DNA of 64,000 bases from NCBI GenBank assembly GCA_028023455.1, contig JAQFVV010000037.1, forward strand, positions 2,046,001 to 2,110,000. The letters run 5' to 3'. The translations under genes were made by a program, and so were the position numbers. The notes under the pieces are model-generated. The model did no database searches. It worked only from the letters and a program-made list of their open reading frames with translations, and had not been told where the DNA came from. Positions 49,201-59,980 of the stretch are shown one piece after another (position 1 is the stretch's first letter; each line of letters opens with the position of its first letter). The DNA is from Epiperipatus broadwayi. Its lineage: Eukaryota > Onychophora > Udeonychophora > Euonychophora > Peripatidae.

Positions 49201-50057
49201 ATATATATATATATTTGCATTAAGTATTATAAGTGCACACTTGTGTGAAATAATGTATATAAATATTTAATAAAAAAAGTGCAATGTTTATTATTAAAAA
49301 ATAATGTTAAAATATTTAAAAAGATTTATAAATGCTTTCAAAAAGGAGCTTTTACAGACAAGTAATACATAAAACATTGATTATTGTACCAAGTATTAAT
49401 AACTTGAAAATATTTATTTTAAAGTGTTATGTAAATGTTTTCTTAAATAAATAATTGATTAATACAAAAACATTTATTATTGATTAAGGAGTGGGGGAAA
49501 ATTTATAATGCTGATATGTTTGATTTTCGTGATTAATTTCATTTAATAGCAAATTCAGTCTTTCCTCATGAATCTTTAAAAACACTTATTTGTAATTGCC
49601 TATATCACTAGTACTTGAATCTATATTAGAATTTGTTCCTTTGTTTAAGCGTTTAAATTAGTATAAATTATTGAGTCTTTATTAGGGAAAAAAAAGTGCT
49701 AGTGAAAATTGTAATGATAATACATTAAGTTAGCACATTTATCGCAAACCACTTGCTTTATACAGATTATATATATTTATTCAGATTTATGCACATCTTA
49801 TGATTGTCATAAAGGTATTTCATTATTAAAAGTTGCAGTATTTTAAGTAACCAGGTATATAATATTGCAATTGTAATAGTGGTAATAGTAGTTTTTTTTT
49901 TTTTTTTGCAATTTAGAATTAAAAATTCATAATATAGATAGTCATATTTAATAAACATATAATAATTGTGAAAATAAAAAAAATAATTTTATAAAATATA
50001 CATACTGCATCAATATTTTTTGAATGAATAATTTTTATTGTAATTTTTGTTTTATAG
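49201..50057. other. CBP intron end before KIX exon
   Basis: AT-rich intron with a poly-T run near 49892. It ends in the acceptor tttgttttatag before the next CBP exon. Confidence 0.6.
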
Positions 50058-50457
<400 letters not shown>

Positions 50458-50718
50458 CAGTGTTTCCGCCATTTGCCAAGTCGTTTTGTAAATTAATAAT
50501 ATGGGGAAGGTTAATCTCTTAAAGGTCTACAAGGAGCAATATATTAAGCATATTGAAAAAAAATTAAAGGAGGATGACACCATTAAAAATTAGATTTTAA
50601 AAATCTTGATTAGGCAAAGTAAAATTTTGTAACATTTTTTTGATGACTTGGCTTTTTTTTTTTATAATATTTTTTTTTTTTTTTAAAAAAAAAAAAAAAC
50701 AACATGGCGGAAACACTG
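50458..50718. mobile_element. MITE, hAT-like CAGTG ends
   Basis: The 261-bp element starts CAGTGTTTCCGCCATTTG and ends in the complement of CAGTGTTTCCGCCATG. The inner part of the repeat, GCCAAGTCGT at the left, pairs with tgatgacttggc at 50640-50652. A poly-T/poly-A hairpin of about 45 bases (50654-50699) sits inside the right repeat. CAGTG termini are typical of hAT elements. I could not find a matching 8-bp target duplication, so flanks may have changed. Confidence 0.7.
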
Positions 50719-51103
50719 CAACTATTTTATGTTATTAGGTTTTCAGTGGGTTGGGAAAAGAAATTTTTAGCATGATTAGCATGATTATTTATTTGACCAT
50801 TATTTATTAATGCATGCTTGTTGGATAAAATTGATGTCCTTCCCCATTTATTGTTGTCTTGCATGAATTTAATTGTCTATTGTACTGTGTATGTATTGAT
50901 TTTATTTAAATTATATATATATTTCTATATAATATGCATGTTAAAGTATATATGTATATGTGTAGCATAGATGTTCACCCACACAAACACACCTCATATT
51001 TGCTTACATATATTTCAGAAAGATTTTTTTAAACCTTAAAAAAAAAAAGAGTGTTAAAGGAGGGGGGGGGAACTCCATTTTTTACACTTGATTAGTTCTA
51101 AAA
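50719..51103. other. CBP intron between DNA transposons
   Basis: AT-rich, with a nine-base G run near 51062. Nothing else recognised. Confidence 0.55.
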
Positions 51104-51111
51104 AAAGATTA

Positions 51112-52048
51112 GGTAATACAGCATCGATTGATCCACACCATAAGATGGTGCTGTTTCTACACTAAAGCACATAAATATGCTGTTTACAAGGCCGCTCATA
51201 GATCTTACGGCCTGTAAACTGTTCAACCGCTAAGATGTTGAAATGCACCCATTATCCCAACATCTCTAGTATGTTGAACATTATTAGCGACAAGTATGCA
51301 AGACTCTCTATAGACATTACTCTTAACTATTGTACAGCGTATGATGTGAAGGTTTCTGTATTTTGAACGTCAAAAACTACATTAAAAGGTTTTTTTTTTT
51401 TTTTGGCTTCGATGTATTTTTTTTATTTTCGTTCGTAAAAATTGTAATGATTTTCCAAACGCCCCTTGTTTCGTTGTCAGGGGTCAGAATTCAGTTAATG
51501 AGGAGTGTTAGTCACAATTCGGCAAAGTTCACGATCAAGTCACGCATTTTCCGAGACTTTTTCGAGATCAAAACATTTCAATGGCAGACTACAGAAGCAG
51601 ATGCAGTGGCCTTTCTTCAACAGAGAAATATTCTCCTCACCCAGAACTGCCTTTGTGGTAGTTTAATGAAAGTGAAAAGCCAAAAAAAATTAAAAAAAGT
51701 TACTTTAAAAAAAAGAAGACCTTAATCAAAAGAGAAAAAAAAAAAGTTACTTTAAAAAAAAAAAAAGACCGTAATCCAATTTTGTTAAACAACAAGTTTT
51801 ACAAAAAAATAAAGAAAAAAGGTTTTACAAAACGTATTAAAAAAAATATTTAAAAATCAATTTATTTCAAAAAAAAAAAAGAAAATACGGTCCCAAAAAA
51901 AAAAAAAAATCCAAACCAAAAAAAAAAAAAAAACACGATAACATTACAAAATAATAATAATCAAATCAGCCTGGTAATGTTATATCTATTCGTTTTTCAC
52001 TAGCATCAGCGCCATCTTATGGCGTGGATCAATCGATGCTGAATTACC
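51112..52048 (+). mobile_element. Merlin-like DNA transposon, 8-bp TSD
   Basis: The 937-bp element has about 42-base terminal inverted repeats (GGTAATACAGCATCGATTGA then TCCACACCATAAGATGG) matched at the right end by the complement ending ...GAATTACC at 52048. Both flanks carry AAAGATTA (51104-51111 and 52049-52056), an exact 8-base target duplication. It carries only an N-terminal transposase remnant (51363-51725), and its right half (51660-51950) is A-rich. Merlin and hAT both make 8-bp duplications; the protein remnant favours Merlin (IS1016/ISXO2-like). Confidence 0.8.
51363..51725 (+). pseudogene. Transposase N-terminal fragment, Merlin-like
   Basis: The useful part of this 120-codon frame is FQWQTTEADAVAFLQQRNIL, then LTQNCLCGSLMKVKS. 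A helix with AVAFLQ.RNIL followed by a CxC.SxM zinc-ribbon half matches the N-terminal layout of ISXO2/IS1016-type transposases (EEAIEFLQ..GLL...C.CG..M). The frame then runs into Lys-rich poly-A-coded sequence and stops; no DDE catalytic domain follows. The upstream hydrophobic, Phe-rich residues come from a poly-T run and are probably not real protein. It is a remnant inside a defined transposon. The assignment rests on a short motif. Confidence 0.45.
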
Positions 52049-52056
52049 AAAGATTA

Positions 52057-52839
52057 GTTGTAAAAAAGATTCAGAATATAGATTAATTCTTGAATAATAA
52101 AAATCAATTTTCTTATATTAACAATATTAATAAGAATTCATTGGGATGATAGATTTTTTACATATTAACTTATAATACAGTCAAGCAGTGTATGAATAAA
52201 AATGATGCTTTTTTAATATATATACATATAAAATAAAATTAACAAAAGTCGTGCATTTAAAATAGTTACAAATATAAACAAAATTATACAAATTAAAAAA
52301 CTTATCTTTCAAAAATTAACTCTTATTTAAAAAAAAAAGAACTTAGTAGAAGTTTTTGAGATTTTTTAAAATTGTCTTGATTTTTTCCTTTTTAAAAAGG
52401 GGGAAAAAAGTATCTCGTTTTGCATGTAAGCATCATTACTATTTAAATTATTTTTCAAAATCTTTTCTCATTGGCTATTAGCTAATTTATTTCTGTCATT
52501 ACTTTTCAAGAGTTAGTTTTTTTCATGCAAGTGTGTAAACAATATCTTTAAATGAGCAGAAAATTTCTGGATATTTATAATTTTTCAGCACACTTTCATT
52601 AAATGGGGAATTGCCAAGAAGTTTAATGCATTCATAAATTTGAAGCTCTAAAAATTTTGCATATTGTTTTTAGTACTACATTTTTTATTAATTATTTTTG
52701 TCAAAGAAGGATGAGCTTTTAATAATAGGTTTTTTTTTTGTTCACTATTATGCTGTTGAATATAAACTTTAGTAGCTAATGGATGCAAGATGATAATGCT
52801 TAGTAAATCTCATCTATTGATAACTAAATCTTATATTAG
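52057..52839. other. CBP intron before candidate exon
   Basis: AT-rich; no repeats bounded. It ends with aacttatattag-type sequence (aaatcttatattag), a weak polypyrimidine tract. Confidence 0.55.
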
Positions 52840-52932
52840 GGGGTATAGCAATGATGAAAGAAGGAGAATTGCTGCATGTAAAATGGAGTTATGTGATAGA
52901 ATCGTATGACTATAAGTTGCTTGGTAAAAAAG
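52840..52932 (+). CDS. Candidate CBP exon, 93 bp, unconfirmed
   Basis: The segment is open in the phase required by the preceding KIX exon (phase 1 in and out) between atattag and a strong donor AAAAAG|GTGAGT. It encodes MMKEGELLHVKWSYVIESYD then YKLLGKK after a short lead. A second acceptor 9 bases downstream would also keep frame. Being a multiple of three, it could be skipped without a frameshift. I know no such peptide in insect or vertebrate CBPs, where the segment after KIX is Pro/Gln/Asn-rich, so it may be a lineage-specific cassette or a chance open stretch. It is markedly less AT-rich than the surrounding intron. Confidence 0.4.
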
Positions 52933-53653
52933 GTGAGTTTGTTATTTTGTAGCTGCATTCACAATTCTTCTTGAACTTTTACATTCTTAAATCTATATAG
53001 ATTTTGAAAACAATGAAATAATCATTTGGACATTGTAAAATTTTTAATATTACCTATTTCTTTATTGCTTAATCTTCTTAAGATATTAGTATGTAAGGAT
53101 CAAATTGACCTGTATATAGTTGAAAGAGTCTTTATATTCAGTGTATACTCTAATCTTCAGAACTATAATTGTATGTTATTTTTTTATTTCCAATTGTGAA
53201 GACTTGTTAATCCTTGTTTCCTGGTTATCACTATTATTCACTGAGATTCTGTTTGAGGGCTGGTTTTCCTAAATAGTGGATTGTAAATATTACACGATTT
53301 ATTTTCTCTTTTATAATATACAATTTAACATTTAAGGAATAAAAACTATATTTTATTTTAGCATTATAAATGAAGGGCATATATTAATATTGATGCCATG
53401 CTTAACAAGCTTCCCCTCATATATATTGTATATCACGTACAATAGCTCATTTTGTTGAAGTTTTGATTATAATAGAATACATATTCTTTATTGAACTACA
53501 AGAGTAACATAGAATATATGTTTTGTTGATAAGTTTTGATTACAATAGAATACATATTGTTTACTGAACTGCAAATATATAATAGTTTTTATTAACACGT
53601 CCATTTAACACAGACACTTTATAGGCAGAGTGCATTTACAAATTATGATTATT
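52933..53653. other. Intronic sequence with a local duplication
   Basis: Two copies of gttttgatta.aatagaatac lie at 53460 and 53533, followed by acatatt.tt.a.tgaact. Otherwise AT-rich; nothing recognised. Confidence 0.6.
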
Positions 53654-53661
53654 GTATAAAC

Positions 53662-56349
53662 CGAGAGTTCTCAAACTTTTTTCGGCCACAGACCCCCTTT
53701 ACCAAAAACTTTTAAAAGTGTTGATTCCCTAGTCATTTATTTTATTAACTCAAATCATTTACTAGATATCAAACATTTTATTTTAATCACTTGTAATTAA
53801 TGATTGAAAAAGGTAAAAGGACTATGAAATATGGCATTATCTTCTACATTTAATATTGAAACCTGCATGAATGAAAATTAAAGCAAAAAAATACGAGCAG
53901 AGTTTTTTTTAATTTTTGACATTTATGAAATAAATATGTAAATTCAATATAAGTACGAATATTGAAATCACTTTATTAAACATAAAAGTGAAGTAAAAAA
54001 AATCAGCATATTTAGACAGAATTAAATATCAACGAAGCTTGGAAAACTGAATTTAATGAGATGGGTGCACCTGTGATTTGTCAACAATTTATCTATGTCC
54101 GATTTTAAATTAGTGAATTGCATTCTCAAATCTCCACGTTCAGTCATATATAGTCGATATCTGTTCTGAAGCAGGTTTAAAACTACACTGAATCCTATCT
54201 CTACCAAATATGATGATGGAAATATCAGCAAATATTTTTGTACAACAGTCCGTAGAGCCGGGTACAGAAGTCTAATATCTTGTTGCAGCCAAAACTTTTG
54301 ATTATCCTGTTTGAATTGTACCTTGAGATCCTCATTTGTGCTGATGGTTATCAGCTTATCTTGCAAAATTATATTTGGTTCTGCACTAATAGTGTATGGG
54401 TTTATTATCCATTTCAGTATTTTCAATGATAGAATATTTTCGAACCTAGTTTTGAAATTAAGTGAAGAGCTTCCAAGTCATTTACCTACAGCAGGATGTT
54501 TTCTTCTTGGATTGTGCCTATCTTAAATAAGTTCGGGAACTGGAAAAGCTTGATTCTTACAATATTTTGCTTTAAAAAACATTAATTTGGCAACAAAAAC
54601 CAATATGATCTTGCAGTTTTAAATTAACCTCATTAAATTTGCCAAATAAGTCTGTTAAATAAGCAATATCTGTTTTAAGTCAATTTTTTTTTCAAACTGG
54701 AATCCTCTTTTTCCAAAAACTCTCAAACGGATTGAAAAAGTGAAAAAAATTTCTAAACATAATCTCTTTGAAAGCCGGTGGACTTCGGTTTGGAGAACCA
54801 GTCGATAGAATCTTTCCTCGCATAATCAAGTGAACAATCTAGTGTTCAAAGCATTATTTTGAATTTGGTTCACTGCTGTTATAACAAACTGAAGCAATTG
54901 ATGCAATTTGTTGCTCAGGTTCTTGGTTACTAAATGTTGCCTATGGATTATGCAGTAAACTGCAAGCACTTCAGGTACATGTTATTTCAGATAACTTATG
55001 AAATCACGATAATGACCAATCATAGCTAGTGCTCTATCTGACACACCAGATATTATATTTGTCAATGGAATTGCTTTTTCCTAAAAAGTAGCTCCATTAA
55101 ATTAAAAATCGCTTCGCTTCTGGTGTCAGTTTCTAAAGTTATAGCAAAAAGCAGCTCTTCATGCACTTCCTGGTCTTAATTAAATAAAGTGAGCATATTT
55201 CAGAAACAAAGCTTCATTATCGAGTAATATTGACTAGTGCATTTGGAGGGGAAAACATTATCTTCCAAATGATTATACAGATGGCTTTCTACGGTGTGAC
55301 TCATTTCGTCGATACGTCTTTGAACTGTGTTATTGCTCAAAGGAATTCTTTTTATAACATCTTGTGCAGGCTTGTGGAATACAATGTTCAATAGATCTGC
55401 AATGGCCGATAGAATCAATTCCTCCTCTCGGGTGTGCGGCTTGCCAGACTTTATGATGAATAGGGATATGTTGTACGATGCCCTTAATCCATCATCATTT
55501 TGCTTTAATGATGAAACAAACATATTATCTATCATAATTCTTTTCAGAATTTTATCTTTGAGTGAATGAAAATTGCCAGGATTAATTCTGTTCAAGTGAT
55601 CTGCTAGTTTTGATGGTTTCATAGCATTGTTGCTAAAGATTTTTTCACATATGAGACACATTGGTAAATGTTTGTTTGATAAAGATGGGATGAATCCTAG
55701 CTTCAAATAGCTATACTTTCTGCATTTCTTTTTTGGTTGTCATATTATTATCGTAAGAAATAAAAACTTTTGTTAACAAACAATTTTGACAGCCCCTGTG
55801 ATAAAAAAAAAACAAAGTATGTACTTATTTGAAACAGAAAACTTTTGTTTAAACTTGAATAAATAAACTATGATTTTCTTTTTTATACTATTGCTCCTCA
55901 ATAAATAATTGTATTCAAAGTCAAATCACAAATAAGTACGTGTCACATCAAGTGAACCAATTTATAGTGTTTTATGGAAGCATGACTGTACAAGACTGAT
56001 AAGATTCTGCTAATGTCGAATATTGTCTCATTCCACTGCAAGCAATTGTGAATATGCAACATTTTTTCATGTTCACACTTGCTTTGATACGTTCGCTATG
56101 ACAATGCACAGGCATGTTTGTGCTACATGTATTTTCATGCATTCTTACATCTGACTTTTCGCAAGTTGTGTTTTTATCAAAAAAGTGCTTTTTGAATTAT
56201 TTCACTTCTTAATTAAGTACCCATTAGAATCATAGATATTTTGAAGTAATAAATAGCAGTAGTAAAGGGATCTATTTTTGCTGTCGTCGATCCCCAAATT
56301 TTTTTATTGAAAATATCTGGGTCGATATCGATCACTTTGGGAACTCTTG
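53662..56349 (-). mobile_element. hAT transposon with ZBED-type transposase, 8-bp TSD
   Basis: The 2688-bp element has inverted ends CGAGAGTTCTCAAAC (53662) and the complement of CAAGAGTTCCCAAAG (56349). Exact 8-base duplications GTATAAAC flank it (53654-53661 and 56350-56357). Inside, on the minus strand, is a decayed transposase of the BED-finger/ZBED5 type. TSD length, terminal words and protein agree on hAT. The complete boundaries show that the whole element inserted and then decayed. Confidence 0.92.
54022..55743 (-). pseudogene. hAT transposase pseudogene (ZBED5-like)
   Basis: N-terminus to C-terminus runs leftward. An ATG near 55743 is one base out of frame with the BED finger, a sign of an A-run indel. 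The long N-terminal frame (55200-55706) has KLGFIPS, then the BED zinc-finger words PMCLICEKIFSN, KPSKLADHLNR and the conserved PHTREEELILSA and VQRRIDEMSH. A broken middle (about 55050-54900) still shows IISGVSDRALAMIGH and YCIIHRQHLV, which match the catalytic-region words (G...A..G, HCIIHRE) of ZBED5-type proteins. The last frame (54022-54426) is the C-terminal part (IRLLYPALR, YLVEIGFSVV, GDLRMQFTN). Stops and frameshifts make it inactive. Confidence 0.88.
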
Positions 56350-56591
56350 GTATAAACAAAGTTAAATGAAAATAATAACCATAGTTAGTAATAGTAAATT
56401 GAGGGAATTTATGTATATATTGTGTGTGTTTGTTTATTTACATTCATTCATTCAAAAAAAAAAAACACTTTGCTATATACTTGATCTTTCTTTATTTCAA
56501 ATAAAATGGACAGCAAATTGTCAAACTTTCAGTAAAAAACATATCACTAAACATCACATGATCACTATCTCATACTAGCACATAATTGTTA

Positions 56592-57017
56592 TTAAACAAT
56601 TCAAAACAAAGCAAAACTCTCCATATAGTAGTGCCATCTTGTGCTAACAAGAGCCAAAGACACCAAAATTATGGGTGCTGAATTGAGTTCAGACCCATAT
56701 GACTATATAAGCTATTGAGCTTGGATTGAAAATATTAATTGTATTTTCAATTTCATTCTCATAGTTTTGTAGTTAAATAGAGTTAAAAGGTGGGTGCTGG
56801 AGGGTTGCATTAGATCCTAAGATCTAGATGCAGTGTTCTCAGATCCAAGGCTCCTCACTGATGTAGGCCACAAGCCAGAAACTAGTCTGGGGATATTGGA
56901 TGAGTAGGCACTAGATAGGGATTTTATGCATAAGCCTTCTGGCATCCATTGATTGCTCTTGTTAGCACAAGATGGCACTACTATATGGAGAGTTTTGCTT
57001 TGTTTTGAATTGTTTAA
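56592..57017 (+). mobile_element. Foldback element, full copy (family A)
   Basis: The 426-bp element has near-perfect inverted repeats of about 60 bases: TTAAACAATTCAAAACAAAG followed by CAAAACTCTCCATATAGTAG, then TGCCATCTTGTGCTAACAAG, all mirrored at 56956-57017. Both extremes are TTAA, so a TTAA target duplication (piggyBac-like) is possible, though the TIR start ACAATTC does not resemble known piggyBac ends. The interior matches both copies at 16391-17018. No protein. Confidence 0.8.
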
Positions 57018-59664
57018 AAAATATATCCTGAACAATGTTTTTTTTCCCCCCAATAATTTTTACCCCTATAGAAACATAATATTAATTTCATTATTAGTAG
57101 ACTATGGTCTTTTTAGTTGTTTTTAGGTTCTAAATCTGTGCATTGCATTCAAAATTTATATAGTCATCCTATTTGCCATTACTCATTTGAGATTCTCGAT
57201 TAGACTCATCAAACTTGAAATTTCTAATGCAATACAAGAATGTTTTACAGTTTTTTTCTCCCAGTACTAAATCAATTTTTATTTTGTCATTTAAAAGTGG
57301 TACTTGATGATTTTTTTTAAATTTCATAAAAGGTTTAGCTTCATGCATAGAAAACATTTATTACATGAAATACTGTACTACATTAAAATTTGGAAAGCAT
57401 AACAAAAGTGAAGAATAAAATGTATATTCCTTGAATATAACCCGAAGAAATATTATTAATAAACGTAATTAATATATGACAACCTGAGACTGAAAAATGG
57501 CTGCTGCTATATTGTAAAAGTTATTAAATTTATAAATTTTAAGTGTTTCTATTTTTTGTTTATTTACATTTTTTTATTTTATTTATTTATTTATTTTGGA
57601 TAATGTATAGTTGAAATAACATTGAGTGGATAATTTGATAGTACAGTAGACTATTTTTTACATTCTATCTTTTTTGTGCGTGTTTACAGAAAATGTTAAA
57701 ATTACTTTGTGCTTATTACATTTTTTCACGTATTGTGAAAGATGTCAGATCTTTATCAGTTATTTAGCAAAATTCAGGTCCTATATACCAAACTAAGTAT
57801 TTTTGTCATTTGCTTTATTTTTCAAATACTCGGAACTATTTCTCTGAAATTATCAGTCTTTTTTTTTTTATCTTTAGTTTCATTTTGGCTACAGTTACTT
57901 TCAATATATATTTTTTAATTGTTCTACTCTTTAGATACATGCCCAATCTATTTATAATTTTAAAAAAAAAATTTTTAAATTCATTTCATACTTCTGCAGA
58001 TCTGATTTTATTTTCTAATTTTTTTTTTTCCATTCTTCTTCATTGATATCAATAAAGTTTTTATTTTTTGCTTCTCATTTTTTTCTAATTGTTCATATTA
58101 GTCCATATAATTTTAAAGGTATACAGAATAATTTTCTAACTACTTTTACGATTAGTTATTCAACAACTCAAATACTTGTAATTTTTTATCTATTTTTTAA
58201 TATTCTTTTTTTCTCTACATATTTTTATTGCTTAATAATTCCATTAGAAATTATTTTCATGTCAGAGCTTTCTACAAGCTTCATCGATTCTTCATAACAT
58301 TTGATTGAATTTAGCATTGCTATCTATGGTACTGCTATATTAACTTTAAATCCGATACAATATCTTCTACCCTCAGTGTTAATCTATTTACATCAAAATA
58401 ACATTAATTTTATAATTTATCTAAATATATTTTGGTTTTATATTTTTTTTCTCTATATCTATTGCAAAAAGATTCTTTAACTATAAATAAAGTTGGCTTA
58501 TATAAGAATAAGCTCTTAGCATAAGTGATTTACTTAATGTTTTTTAAACTAATGCTCATGGGCAAGTGCTCATAAATTCATAAAAGTGCTATGTATGTAT
58601 AGACTGTTTGGTTCATTAAAATTCCCTGTTTCTAATCACAGGTAGTTAAAAATGAGATTCTCTCTTCTGCTACAGAATGAATAAGTTTATACAATTTAAT
58701 AATGATAATTCTGGTACATAATAGATTAAAACCCTGATCTTCGCATGGTGAGCAAATGTTGGCTTATATAACAATAAGCTCTGAGCAATGCTCACGGGCT
58801 ATATCATAAAAAGAAAAGGAAAATTCCCCGTATAAATGGCATTTCAAGATCAATAAAACAAATATTAATCTATATATATTAAATGTTTTTATTTAAGCTA
58901 CAGTCTCTGATTGTTTATTTGTTCATTAGTTTGTAAACATTTTAGTTAGTAGAATAAAATTTTAAAATCTAGATTTAATATATTTATATTCAGTATAATT
59001 TATTGAAATTTGGTACATTTTTTATAAATCACTGGCTATGCAATATGGCACTAAAATATTTGAGGTGGAGTATCTAGTTTTTTTAATCTAAAGAGGTGGA
59101 TGGATGAAATTACAAATATTTCTATATAAAATTTAGAATAGGTATACATTTTCATTTCCATAAGTTTATCATTAATGTACATAGGAGGGCAATGTACATA
59201 TTTAAAGAAACTTATTTTAAAAAATATCTTAGCAATGTTTTAGAATTGAAATAAAAACAAATTTTGAAGTATATGACATTTTTATTTTGATTGTAAAAGT
59301 TGATTTTTAAAAAAGATTTTTTAAATAATCCAAGTATCTTGTATTCGATTTTTAATTCTCATGACTTTCATATATTAAGTATATTGCTACATTTTCAGTG
59401 ATGTATGGTTTATATACATATATATTTAAAAAGGGTTACATTTAAAAGTATTTTAATAATAATTTAAAATTCAAACAAAACAAATCTTTGATTGTAAAAG
59501 TTCCCATTTTTTAAAGTGACATTTTTTTCTTCGTATTCTAAAAATTAACTTTAAAAACATTTTTGAAATATAGAAATGCTATGCATGACTTTAATTTCAA
59601 ACATTAAAATGATTTTGCAATAATTGTAAAAAATATAAGAATGCTAAAAAATTAAAAATAATAG
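57018..59664. other. AT-rich sequence with T-rich block
   Basis: Presumed CBP intron. 57540-58300 is strongly T-rich on the plus strand, which opens artificial Phe/Leu/Ile-rich frames (57810-58046, 58043-58297). The complementary strand is purine-rich and could be a decayed charged coiled-coil frame, but I could not make a case for it. No exon recognised. Confidence 0.55.
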
Positions 59665-59980
59665 AGAAAAAATATTTATAATGAACACTTTTATTTACTG
59701 TGGGAACTAAAAACCAAGACCACAATTGGGATTTTTATATTTAGCTTGAAATAAAAGCTTAGGAGATTTGGGGTGGAGGTGATCTAGAAATTAATTAAGT
59801 CAAATTCTACTTTTTATAATAAGGGATTGGATTGACCTAATTAATTTGTGGACCCTTTCCCCTCCCTCACACTTTTATTTCAAGTTAAATATAAAATTCC
59901 AATTGTTGTTGAAGAAACAATTATTTTCTTGGTTTTTAGTTCCCCTAGTAAATAAAATCATTCATTATAAATATTTTTTA
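59665..59980. mobile_element. Foldback MITE (family C)
   Basis: The left arm aaaaaatatttataatgaac, continuing tttatttactgtgggaacta and aaaaccaaga, is mirrored by ttggtttttagttcccctag, then taaataaaatcattcattat and aaatatttttta at the right. Imperfect inverted repeats of about 100 bases surround a short centre. Non-coding; superfamily unknown. The surroundings are too AT-rich to fix a target duplication. Confidence 0.7.

Noticed and set aside
57810-58297. Two hydrophobic plus-strand frames suggesting membrane segments
   Set aside because: They lie in a T-rich stretch where Phe, Leu and Ile codons arise by composition; no start context or family match.
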